Assembly (NCBI RefSeq): GCF_004365875.1
Contig: NZ_SODF01000003.1
Span: 357,763-421,762 of the forward strand
DNA from: Kribbella kalugense
Lineage (GTDB): Bacteria; Actinomycetota; Actinomycetes; Propionibacteriales; Kribbellaceae
DNA: 64,000 nt
Reading direction: 5' to 3'
In this document: positions 8,513 to 15,858 of the stretch, piece after piece
Numbering within the stretch: the first letter of the stretch is position 1
How the letters are laid out: every line of letters begins with the position of its first letter
The notes under the pieces: generated by a model
Told to the model about the DNA's origin: nothing
Seen by the model: only the letters and a program-made list of their open reading frames with translations
Databases searched by the model: none
Made by a program: the position numbers and the translations under genes

Positions 8513-9141
8513 TCGTCTGAGCTGAAGAGGGTTTCGCCGTCGTCGGCGCGGGGCTGCTGCTGCCGTTGCGGTTGCTCTTGTTGCGGGGTGGGGCGGCGGC
8601 GCATGTGCTCGGGCGGGTCTTCGTCGGCGAGGATGCCGTCGCCGGGCTTGCCTTCGGGGCCGCCGAACAGCAGGTCGGACATCTGCAGGTGGACGTGCTC
8701 GACGTGCGGTACGTCGGGGAGCACGACCTGGCCGCGCTCGCCGGCTGACTCGATGTGCAGCGTGCCGCAGCCGAGGATGCGGTCGATCAGCCCGTGCTCG
8801 TAGGAGACGTCGTTGATCCGCATCAGCGGGATGTCCCGGCCGGTCCGGGTGAGGATGCCGTGCCGGGTGATCAGCCGCCGGTTGGTGATCGTGTACGTCG
8901 AGAAGAACCAGTTCAGGAACGGCTTCAGCGCGAACGTCGCCAGGATCACCACACCGACCGCCAGGATCGCGATCCGCGCCGCGGTCTGCATCGACCCGGA
9001 CGGCACGATCGCGGCCAGGAAACCACCCGCACCCGCCACCACCAGCAGCAGGAGCACCGGCCCGATCAGCGCCTTCCAGTGCGTCCGGGTGCTGACGACG
9101 ACGTACTCGTCCTCACCCAACAACTTCGCCGAGATCGCCAT
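8509..9141 (-). CDS. PH-domain (bPH2/YdbS-type) membrane protein
   Basis: A 210-residue protein with two membrane segments at about residues 24-48 and 53-72, followed by a bacterial PH domain: FFSTYTITNRRLITRHGILTRTGRDI, then RINDVSYEHGLIDRILGCGTL, the typical pattern. The C-terminal 40 residues are a proline- and glutamine-rich tail (PTPQQEQPQRQQQ). The role of these envelope proteins is not established. The start at ATG 9141 has no good Shine-Dalgarno sequence. Confidence 0.8.
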   Translation of the reverse strand: MAISAKLLGEDEYVVVSTRTHWKALIGPVLLLLVVAGAGGFLAAIVPSGSMQTAARIAILAVGVVILATFALKPFLNWFFSTYTITNRRLITRHGILTRTGRDIPLMRINDVSYEHGLIDRILGCGTLHIESAGERGQVVLPDVPHVEHVHLQMSDLLFGGPEGKPGDGILADEDPPEHMRRRPTPQQEQPQRQQQPRADDGETLFSSDD

Positions 9142-9292
9142 ACCCCCAGTCTCACAGGTCCCAGGTTCGGTTGTCCCCCCGCGACACGATCGGGTCCGAT
9201 CGGGTGACAAAGAGGTTTAACACTTCACAAACTGCATACAGTGAGCCAAGATGCGCGAGGGGTTATCAGCTGGGGGACGAGAAGGAGCCGTG

Positions 9293-10687
9293 ATGGCAGT
9301 CTTGTCGATACTCGATCGGGAGCACACGATCGCGCCGCCGGGGTACAGCCGCTGGCTGATCCCGCCGGCCGCGCTGGCCGTCCACCTGTGCATCGGGCAG
9401 GCGTACGCGACCAGCGTCTACAAGACCTCGATGGTGAAGCACTTCGGCAGCAGTCAGACCGCGGTCGGCGTGGTGTTCAGCATCGCGATCGTGATGCTCG
9501 GTCTGTCCGCCGCCGTCGGCGGCACCTGGGTCGAACGCAACGGCCCGCGCAAGGCGATGTTCGTGTCCGCCTGTTTCTGGGCCACCGGCTTCCTGGTCGG
9601 CGCGCTCGGCATCGGCACCGGCCAGCTCTGGCTGGTCTACCTCGGGTACGGCGTGATCGGCGGGATCGGCCTGGGTATCGGGTACATCTCCCCCGTATCC
9701 ACGCTGATCAAGTGGTTCCCGGACCGCCCTGGCCTCGCGACCGGTCTGGCGATCATGGGGTTCGGCGGCGGCGCGCTCGTCGCGAGCCCGTTGTCCCGGC
9801 AGCTGCTCAGCCTCTACGACTCCGGCTACGACCCGAACGTCAGCACCTCAGTGGCCAACGGCGGTGCGCTCGTCGGGTTGTTCGTCACGCTGGGCATCGG
9901 CTACTTCGTGATCATGATGTTCGGGGTGTTCAACATTCGCGTGCCTGCCGACGGCTGGGCACCGGACGGGTTCGATTCGGCCGCGGTCAAGCAGAAGGCC
10001 CTGGTCACCACGGCCAACGTGTCGGCGGCGAACGCGATCAAGACGCCGCAATTCTGGTTCCTGTGGATCGTGCTGTTCTGCAACGTGACCGCGGGTATTG
10101 GCATCCTCGAGCAGGCCAGCCCGATGATCCAGGACTTCTTCCGGGGTGACGGCGGCAAGTCGACGGTCGCGGTCGCGGCGGCGGCCGGGTTCGTCGGGCT
10201 GCTGTCGATCTTCAACATGGCCGGGCGGTTCGGCTGGTCGACGACGTCGGACGTGATCGGCCGGAAGCCGATCTACGCGATGTACCTCGGCGTCGGGATC
10301 ATCGCGTACGCCCTGCTCGCCACGGTCGGCCACACCAGCACAGTGGTCTTCGTCCTGCTCGCCGCGATCATCATCTCGTTCTACGGCGGCGGGTTCGCGA
10401 CGGTTCCGGCGTACCTGCGGGATCTGTTCGGGACGTATCAGGTCGGCGCGATCCACGGCCGGCTGCTGACCGCGTGGTCGGCTGCCGGGATCGCCGGGCC
10501 GCTCATCATCAACGGATTCCTCGACCACGAAGGCAAACCGGGCACGCTCACCGCGTCGGCGTACCGGCCGGCGCTGTTCACGATGGTCGGCGTACTGGCG
10601 GTCGGCTTCGTCGCCAACCTGCTGATCCGCTCGGTCGCCGAACGATTCCACGAGAAGGCCGATTCCACAGTGGAGGCAGCGCAATGA
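9293..10687 (+). CDS. MFS transporter, OFA (oxalate/formate antiporter-like) family
   Basis: A 464-residue, twelve-helix transporter. The N-terminal PPAALAVHLCIGQAYATSVYK and the central GYISPVSTLIKWFPDRPGLATG are hallmarks of the OFA group, which exchanges small organic anions. The sequence does not show which anion is carried; no oxalate-degrading enzyme genes are near. ATG 9293 has AGAAGGAG upstream at ideal spacing, so upstream in-frame starts are not used. Its stop overlaps the start of a 35-residue membrane protein (ATGA). Confidence 0.85.
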   Translation: MAVLSILDREHTIAPPGYSRWLIPPAALAVHLCIGQAYATSVYKTSMVKHFGSSQTAVGVVFSIAIVMLGLSAAVGGTWVERNGPRKAMFVSACFWATGFLVGALGIGTGQLWLVYLGYGVIGGIGLGIGYISPVSTLIKWFPDRPGLATGLAIMGFGGGALVASPLSRQLLSLYDSGYDPNVSTSVANGGALVGLFVTLGIGYFVIMMFGVFNIRVPADGWAPDGFDSAAVKQKALVTTANVSAANAIKTPQFWFLWIVLFCNVTAGIGILEQASPMIQDFFRGDGGKSTVAVAAAAGFVGLLSIFNMAGRFGWSTTSDVIGRKPIYAMYLGVGIIAYALLATVGHTSTVVFVLLAAIIISFYGGGFATVPAYLRDLFGTYQVGAIHGRLLTAWSAAGIAGPLIINGFLDHEGKPGTLTASAYRPALFTMVGVLAVGFVANLLIRSVAERFHEKADSTVEAAQ

Positions 10688-10791
10688 ACCAGACCCCGCG
10701 CCTGGTGATCTCCTGGCTCCTGGTCGCCGTCCTCCTCGGGTACGGCGTCATCGAAACCCTGATCACCGCAGCAAAGCTCTTCACGGAATAA
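10684..10791 (+). CDS. 35-aa single-helix membrane protein coupled to the OFA transporter
   Basis: MNQTPRLVISWLLVAVLLG begins a 35-residue protein with one membrane helix (about residues 8-29) and a short charged tail ending KLFTE. Its ATG overlaps the transporter stop by four bases (ATGA), implying translational coupling. Small one-helix proteins are known next to OFA-family transporters and are proposed as small subunits; that role here is inferred from position. It is short enough to be missed by most gene callers. Confidence 0.75.
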   Translation: MNQTPRLVISWLLVAVLLGYGVIETLITAAKLFTE

Positions 10792-10839
10792 AGCGAAAAC
10801 GATCAAGTACGACGACGCAGGCGGCGGCACGATAGTCCC

Positions 10840-11136
10840 ATGACTGACGTGCTCGCCCGCCTGCTCGCGGTCAACGTTGTGCACGAGGTGATTCGTGGGC
10901 CGACTCGGTGGACGGCGATCGACAAGCGGCCGGTGCGTGGGCCGGTCGACGTCGGTGAGCTCGGGCTGGTCGGCGACCGGCAGTGCGACACCCGGTACCA
11001 CGGCGGCCCGGACAAGGCGCTCGGCGCCTACCTCAAGGTGCTGGAGACGGGTTCGGTCCGCGCCGGCAACCGGATCCTCGTCGTGCATCGGCCGGACGAC
11101 GGGCCGACTATCGGCGAGGCGTCACGCCGGGCGTAG
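10840..11136 (+). pseudogene. MOSC-domain protein with in-frame internal deletion
   Basis: MOSC proteins bind molybdenum cofactor or handle sulfur and are usually about 210 residues. This 98-codon frame keeps the N-terminal part (RWTAIDKRPVRGPVDVG, LGLVGDRQ, HGGPDKAL) and then jumps directly to the C-terminal part (GAYLKVLETGSVRAGNRIL, VVHRPDDGPTIGE). Roughly 100 residues are missing between KAL and GAYL, including the region with the conserved cysteine. The tail is also short and overlaps the convergent birA by 15 bases. The frame remains open, so a peptide could be made, but it cannot be a working MOSC enzyme. Confidence 0.75.
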
Positions 11137-11928
11137 GTGGGTGACGTCTCCGGCTGCCAGTGGGCGGGGGCCGTCGGGGGTGTCGACGATGAGGCGGCCG
11201 TCGTCGGCTAGGTCTCGGGCTTTGCCTTCTAGGAAGGTGCCGTCCGGTAGTTCTACGCGGACCGACTGGCCGAGGGTCGCGGACAGCTCGCGGTACTCCG
11301 GGAGGATCGTGTCCGGATCGCCGGCCGCATCGACCCAAGTGCGGTAGCGCGCGGCGAGCTCACGCAGTACCGCTGTCATGACGGTCGCCCGGTTCGTGGT
11401 CACCGCCTTCTCCAACGCGAGTGAGGTTGCGGCCTCGTGTGGCTTCTCCGACTCGTGGAGCGTGACGTTGAGGCCGATGCCGACGATCGCGGCCGGTCCC
11501 TCGATCCGCTCGAGCAGGATGCCCGCCAGCTTGCGGTTCTCGACCAGTACGTCGTTCGGCCACTTCACCTGCGCCGGCACTTCAGCAACCGCACGCACAG
11601 CAGCAGCAACGGCCAGCGGGACCAGCAAACCGAGCCACGGCCACCGTGCAGCCTCAACAGTCACCGGACGCAGCAGAACAGACATGAGCAGTGCAGACCG
11701 TGGCGGAGTGGTCCACGTCCGCCCCAGCCGCCCACGACCGGACGACTGGTACTCCGCAGCGACCACAAGCCCCTCTGGCTGACCAGTGGCCGCCGCAGCC
11801 GCCACGACCGCGTTGGTCGACGGCGTCTCCGTGAGTACGTCGAGCCGCGTCCACAGCGCACCGGGACGCACCAGGCGCCCCCGCAGGAACTTCTCGTCCA
11901 GCGGGGGCCGCTCCAGGTCGCTGAACAT
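11122..11928 (-). CDS. birA: biotin--[acetyl-CoA-carboxylase] ligase BirA (no DNA-binding domain)
   Basis: Activates biotin with ATP and attaches it to the lysine of biotin carboxyl carrier domains. The 268-residue protein shows the biotinoyl-AMP loop SSGRGRLGRTW near residue 62, KWPNDVL, GILLER and GIGLNV, then a C-terminal SH3-like domain. There is no N-terminal HTH, so it is the monofunctional type without repressor activity. Its ATG overlaps the ppc stop (TGATG), so the two are co-translated. The carboxylase alpha subunit at 61670-63457 is a likely substrate. Confidence 0.93.
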   Translation of the reverse strand: MFSDLERPPLDEKFLRGRLVRPGALWTRLDVLTETPSTNAVVAAAAATGQPEGLVVAAEYQSSGRGRLGRTWTTPPRSALLMSVLLRPVTVEAARWPWLGLLVPLAVAAAVRAVAEVPAQVKWPNDVLVENRKLAGILLERIEGPAAIVGIGLNVTLHESEKPHEAATSLALEKAVTTNRATVMTAVLRELAARYRTWVDAAGDPDTILPEYRELSATLGQSVRVELPDGTFLEGKARDLADDGRLIVDTPDGPRPLAAGDVTHLRPA

Positions 11929-14555
11929 CAGCCGGTGTTCTGCAGGCCGGCGGCAACACCCGAGACGGTCAACAGCAGCAGGCGCCGAGTCCTGACGATC
12001 TGCGCCTCGTCGAGCGAGTCGTCGGTACGCAGTGTCCGCAGTGCCCGCAACTGCAGGTAGCTCAGCGCGTCGACGTACGGATTGCGCAGCTCGACCGCAC
12101 GGCCCAGTACGCGCCGCGCCTGCAGCAGCCGGTCCTGGTCGAGCACCTTGAGCACCCACTCGGTCGTGAGCGCGTGCTCGTCGAGCATCCGCTGCGTCAG
12201 CTCCGGCCGGTCGCCCAGCTCCAGGTAGCGGCCGAGGATGCGCCGGTCGGTCTTCGCCAGCGACATCTCCGCGTTCTCCAGCATCACCTGGAACAGCGGC
12301 CAGTTCTGGTTCGCCTCCCGCAGCAGTGCGACGTCCCCGACCGCGGCAAGCGCCGTACCAAGGCCGTACCAACCAGGTGCGTTCACCCGCGCCTGCGACC
12401 AGGCGAACACCCACGGGATCGCCCGCAGGTCCTCCAGCGACGACACCGCCACACCACGCCGGGCCGGACGCGACCCGAGGGGCAGCTGACCCAGCTCCTC
12501 CAACGGAGTCACTCGGCCGAACCACTCTGCGAACCCGTCCGCCTTCACCAGCCCGTGGTACGCCGTACGCGCGGCCTCGTCGAGCGTCTTCTCCATCACC
12601 GAGAACCGCTCGGCGGCCGCCACGGCCCGCTCCTCGATCGCCGGAGTGGACGCCAGCAGCGTTGCCGCCGTCACCTGCTCGATGTGCCGCTGCGCGATAG
12701 CCCTGTTGCCGTACCGTGCCGGGATCGCCTCACCCTGCTCGGTCAGCTTGAACCGACCGGCCACCGACCCAGGGGCCTGCGCAAGTACGGCGCGGTTCGC
12801 CGGACCACCGCCGCGACCCAGCGCGCCACCCCGCCCGTGGAACAGGGTCAGCCGGATCGCGTTCCGCTGCGCCCACGCGGTGATCCGCGCCTGCGCGTCG
12901 TACAGCGCCAGCGTCGCCGACACCGGACCGACGTCCTTCGCGGAGTCGGAGTACCCGAGCATGACCTCGAAGCGCCGGTCGTTGGCGGTGAGCCGGTGCC
13001 GTACCCGGGTCAGCTGGATCGCGTTGTCCAGCACCTCCACCGAGTTCTGCAGGTCCTCACCGGTCTCGAACAGCGGTACGACGTCCAGCTCGATCGGACG
13101 CCCGTCCAGCGCGGCGTCGGCCAGCTCGTAGACGGCAGCCAGGTCGCCGGCGTTGCGGGTGAACGACACGACGTACCGGCGGCAGGCGTCGGGGCCGAAG
13201 CGTTGCTGGATCTGACCGATCACCCGGAGCGTCGCCAGCACTTCCTCTGTCTGGTCGGACAGCTCGCCACCGCCCAGCACCTCTTCCAGCGCCTTGGCGT
13301 GCACCGAGGAGTGCTGACGGATCTCCAGCTCGGCCAGGTGGAAGCCGAACGACTGCACCTGCCAGATGAGTTGCTGCAGCTCGCCGAACGCCTGGCGTGG
13401 TGCGCCGGCTGTGACCAGAGAGTCCTGCAGCACCTTGAGCTCGTGCAGGTAGTCCGCGGCCCGCGGGTAACCGAAGTCGGCGTCGCGGGCGCGCGTGGCG
13501 GCCAGACGGCGCGCCGCGAGCAGCAGAAGCTGTCGGTGCGGCTCGGACGGTGAACGGCTCTCGATGTCCCCGATCAGCTCGGGGTTGACCGCCCGGGCGT
13601 CCTCCAGGATGCGGCGGACCGGAGCGGACGGCGGAGTGGTCCCGGCGTCCAGGGTCAGCGCACGGCCGAGTTTTTCGGTGGCCTGCTCCAGCGCCCGGAG
13701 GACGTGGTCGGCCTGGATCTGCATGGCCTCCCGGGTGATCGCGGCGGTGACGTTCGGGTTGCCGTCCCGGTCGCCGCCGATCCATGAGCCCAGGTGCACG
13801 AACGGCGCCACCACCGGCGTCCGCGTCCCGGCCGCGTCACCGGCGAGCGCGTCGTCGAGGCGGCGGTAGACGTTGCCCACGACATCGAACAGGGTCTCTT
13901 CGAAGACGGCCATCGCCGACCGGACCTCGTCCAGCGGAGAGGGCCGGCTGGTCCGGAGTTGCGACGTACGCCAGAGAACGTCGACCTGCTCGACCAGGCG
14001 GCGCCGGTTCTCGGCCAGGTCGCTGTCACCGGCCCGCGGGTCGTGGCGCTCGTCCAGCAGCGACGAGATCCGCCGGATCGTCGCGAGTACGGCGCGGCGC
14101 CGGGCCTCGGTCGGGTGGGCAGTCAGCACCGGGCGGAACTCCAGCCCGTTCAGCAGCGCGCGGGCCTGCTGCTCGCCGCTGTCGCGGGTGATCTGCTCGA
14201 CGGCCTGGGCCAGCTCGGACACCACTGCCTCACTGCCGGCCCGGTCGCGCTCCCGCAGTACCCGGGCGCGGTGCAGTTCCTCGCTCAGGTTGGTCAGGTG
14301 GAAGTAGCAGGTGAAGGCCCGGGCGACGTCTTCCGCCCGCTCGTGCGGCCACGAGGCGACTAGTTGCTCGGCCGCGGCGCCGTCACCGGCGATGGTCAGC
14401 TCGCGCAGTTTCTCGACGTCGTCGAGCAGCGGCTGACCGGCGTACTCGAGCAGAACCTTGCCCAGGATCTCGCCGAGCAGGCGGACGTCGGCCCTGAGTT
14501 CTTCAGGCACCTCGAACCGCGCGCGGGTACGGGTTTCATTACCGGTCTCGGTCAC
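11928..14555 (-). CDS. ppc: phosphoenolpyruvate carboxylase
   Basis: Carboxylates PEP to oxaloacetate to refill the TCA cycle. The 875-residue length is usual. It contains the catalytic-histidine motif TAHPTEARRRAV near residue 145, GGDRDGNPNVT, GYSDSAKDVG, the glycine loop FHGRGGALGRGGGP near residue 570, and the conserved C-terminus QNTG. GTG 14555 is chosen because TAGGGT lies eight bases upstream; the 17 codons before it would cover that promoter. It heads a two-gene unit with birA. Confidence 0.96.
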   Translation of the reverse strand: MTETGNETRTRARFEVPEELRADVRLLGEILGKVLLEYAGQPLLDDVEKLRELTIAGDGAAAEQLVASWPHERAEDVARAFTCYFHLTNLSEELHRARVLRERDRAGSEAVVSELAQAVEQITRDSGEQQARALLNGLEFRPVLTAHPTEARRRAVLATIRRISSLLDERHDPRAGDSDLAENRRRLVEQVDVLWRTSQLRTSRPSPLDEVRSAMAVFEETLFDVVGNVYRRLDDALAGDAAGTRTPVVAPFVHLGSWIGGDRDGNPNVTAAITREAMQIQADHVLRALEQATEKLGRALTLDAGTTPPSAPVRRILEDARAVNPELIGDIESRSPSEPHRQLLLLAARRLAATRARDADFGYPRAADYLHELKVLQDSLVTAGAPRQAFGELQQLIWQVQSFGFHLAELEIRQHSSVHAKALEEVLGGGELSDQTEEVLATLRVIGQIQQRFGPDACRRYVVSFTRNAGDLAAVYELADAALDGRPIELDVVPLFETGEDLQNSVEVLDNAIQLTRVRHRLTANDRRFEVMLGYSDSAKDVGPVSATLALYDAQARITAWAQRNAIRLTLFHGRGGALGRGGGPANRAVLAQAPGSVAGRFKLTEQGEAIPARYGNRAIAQRHIEQVTAATLLASTPAIEERAVAAAERFSVMEKTLDEAARTAYHGLVKADGFAEWFGRVTPLEELGQLPLGSRPARRGVAVSSLEDLRAIPWVFAWSQARVNAPGWYGLGTALAAVGDVALLREANQNWPLFQVMLENAEMSLAKTDRRILGRYLELGDRPELTQRMLDEHALTTEWVLKVLDQDRLLQARRVLGRAVELRNPYVDALSYLQLRALRTLRTDDSLDEAQIVRTRRLLLLTVSGVAAGLQNTG

Positions 14556-14563
14556 GTTCGCCC

Positions 14564-14569
14564 ACCCTA
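14564..14569 (-). promoter_or_regulatory. -10 box TAGGGT, leaderless start of ppc
   Basis: TAGGGT on the minus strand is followed by eight bases and the GTG start of ppc at 14555. Confidence 0.5.
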
Positions 14570-14676
14570 TCGGCGGACGCCCGCGGATGCCGCAGAGTCC
14601 GCCCACTGGAAGCCGATCGTGACCGTCCGCACAGCTACTTCACAGTATGTCGATCAGATGTCGAGCAGTACGTCGG

Positions 14677-15303
14677 TCAGACATTGCCGAAGCCGCCGCC
14701 GACGACCTGGGAGACGGTTCTGGCCAGCTCGGCCGGGCTGCGGTCGGTGCCGTCGACCACGAGCATCCGGGCGCTGGCCTCGGTCATCGCGGCCAGCATC
14801 TCGGCGAGAACCGGGAGATTCGCGTCGGGATCGGTGACGCCTGGCAGGGACTTGAGCAGGGTCAGTCGCAGGCTCTCGACCAGGAACGCGCGGGCCGCCC
14901 GGACCCGCTCGGCGACGACCGGCGCAGCGCCGTACTGCGCGCCGAAGACGATCCGCCAGGACTGCGGTTGTTTCGCGACCGCAGTGAGGAAGGCGGTCAG
15001 GCCCTCGAGGACGTGCTCCTCGGGGGTGCCGACGCTCGGGTTCGCGGGGAGTGCCGCGACGATCGAGACGACCAGATGCTGCTCCTCGCGGGCGAGCAGG
15101 GCCAGCAGGAGCTCGTCACGGTTCGCGAAGCTGTCGTAGACGACGGGTTTGGTGACACCGGCGGCGTCCGCGACGGACTGCATCGTCGTACCGGGATAGC
15201 CGTTCGCTGAGAAGACTTCGAGGGCCGCGTCCAGGATCATCGGCCGCCGGCGCTCGGGCCCGAGGTGCGCTGCCCGGCTGCGCTTCTCGGGACTGTCGAC
15301 CAC
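14677..15303 (-). CDS. TetR family transcriptional regulator
   Basis: A 208-residue repressor with an N-terminal HTH (ILDAALEVFSANGYPGTTMQ, VADAAGVTKPVVYDSFANRDEL) and a C-terminal ligand-binding domain of the TetR_C type found in actinomycetes. It is divergent from an SCP2-like gene, and a 37-base palindrome lies in the 64-base gap, overlapping its own -10 box (15310-15315). Autorepression and control of the SCP2 gene are therefore likely. The inducer is unknown; the partner suggests a lipid or acyl-CoA. Confidence 0.88.
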   Translation of the reverse strand: MVDSPEKRSRAAHLGPERRRPMILDAALEVFSANGYPGTTMQSVADAAGVTKPVVYDSFANRDELLLALLAREEQHLVVSIVAALPANPSVGTPEEHVLEGLTAFLTAVAKQPQSWRIVFGAQYGAAPVVAERVRAARAFLVESLRLTLLKSLPGVTDPDANLPVLAEMLAAMTEASARMLVVDGTDRSPAELARTVSQVVGGGFGNV

Positions 15304-15309
15304 TTGACA

Positions 15310-15315
15310 AACCTA
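15310..15315 (-). promoter_or_regulatory. -10 box TAGGTT, leaderless start of tetR
   Basis: TAGGTT on the minus strand lies six bases before the GTG at 15303 and overlaps the left end of the palindromic operator. Confidence 0.5.
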
Positions 15316-15348
15316 CCGCATCGTAGGAAATTCCTACAGTCCGGTAGG
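15312..15348. promoter_or_regulatory. 37-base palindromic TetR operator
   Basis: The structure is CCTACCG-N4-GTAGGAA-A-TTCCTAC-N4-CGGTAGG. Fifteen of eighteen base pairs match around the centre at 15330. Each half itself contains a CCTAC/GTAGG inverted pair, so two TetR dimers could bind. It lies between the divergent tetR and SCP2-like genes and covers the tetR -10 box. Confidence 0.75.
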
Positions 15349-15367
15349 AAAGCCGCGGGGGTGGTTG

Positions 15368-15850
15368 ATGACCGAGCGAGGCAGCGCAGGCTGGCTCGAG
15401 TCCGAGGGCATCGCCACCCTGGATGCGAGCGAGCTCGCCCGGTTGGTCGACCGGACGTCGGAGCGGGAGCTCCGGCATCGTCTCATCGGGGGAGTACGAG
15501 AGGTCGCGTTGCGCGAGATCTTTCGCCGGATGCCGGAGTACCTCCGACCCGCCCGGGCCGCCGGGTTCGACGCTGTGATCAGCTGGCAGATCACCGGCGC
15601 GGGCGGGGCCGGTCGCCCGGACGCGGTCGACGAGTACTGGATCCGCGTCCACGACGGCCGCTGCACGGTCCTCCTCACACACCCGGGGATCGCGGACATC
15701 TCGATCCGCACCGACCCGACCACCCTGCTCCGCATCGTCACCGGCAACGAGGACCCGGTCCTCGCGGTCCTCAAACAACGCCTCTCGGTCCGCGGCGACC
15801 TAGCCCAGGCAGCCCGCCTGACCAAACTCTTCGCCGTCGGCCCCGCCTGA
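15368..15850 (+). CDS. SCP2 sterol-transfer-like domain protein
   Basis: A 160-residue soluble protein with the SCP2 pattern: IFRRMPEYLRPARAAGFDAVISWQI, then the beta-strand segment around DEYWIRVHDGRCTVL, DPTTLLRIVTGNEDPVLAVL and LSVRGDLAQAARLTKLF. SCP2 domains hold lipids or acyl-CoA in a hydrophobic tunnel. It has no enzyme domain. The divergent TetR regulator and shared operator indicate regulated expression. Confidence 0.8.
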   Translation: MTERGSAGWLESEGIATLDASELARLVDRTSERELRHRLIGGVREVALREIFRRMPEYLRPARAAGFDAVISWQITGAGGAGRPDAVDEYWIRVHDGRCTVLLTHPGIADISIRTDPTTLLRIVTGNEDPVLAVLKQRLSVRGDLAQAARLTKLFAVGPA

Positions 15851-15858
15851 TCCACCGC

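Noticed and set aside
12174..13553. 459-codon plus-strand frame inside ppc
   Set aside because: Lies wholly antisense to conserved PEP carboxylase motifs and has no recognisable domain or start signal.
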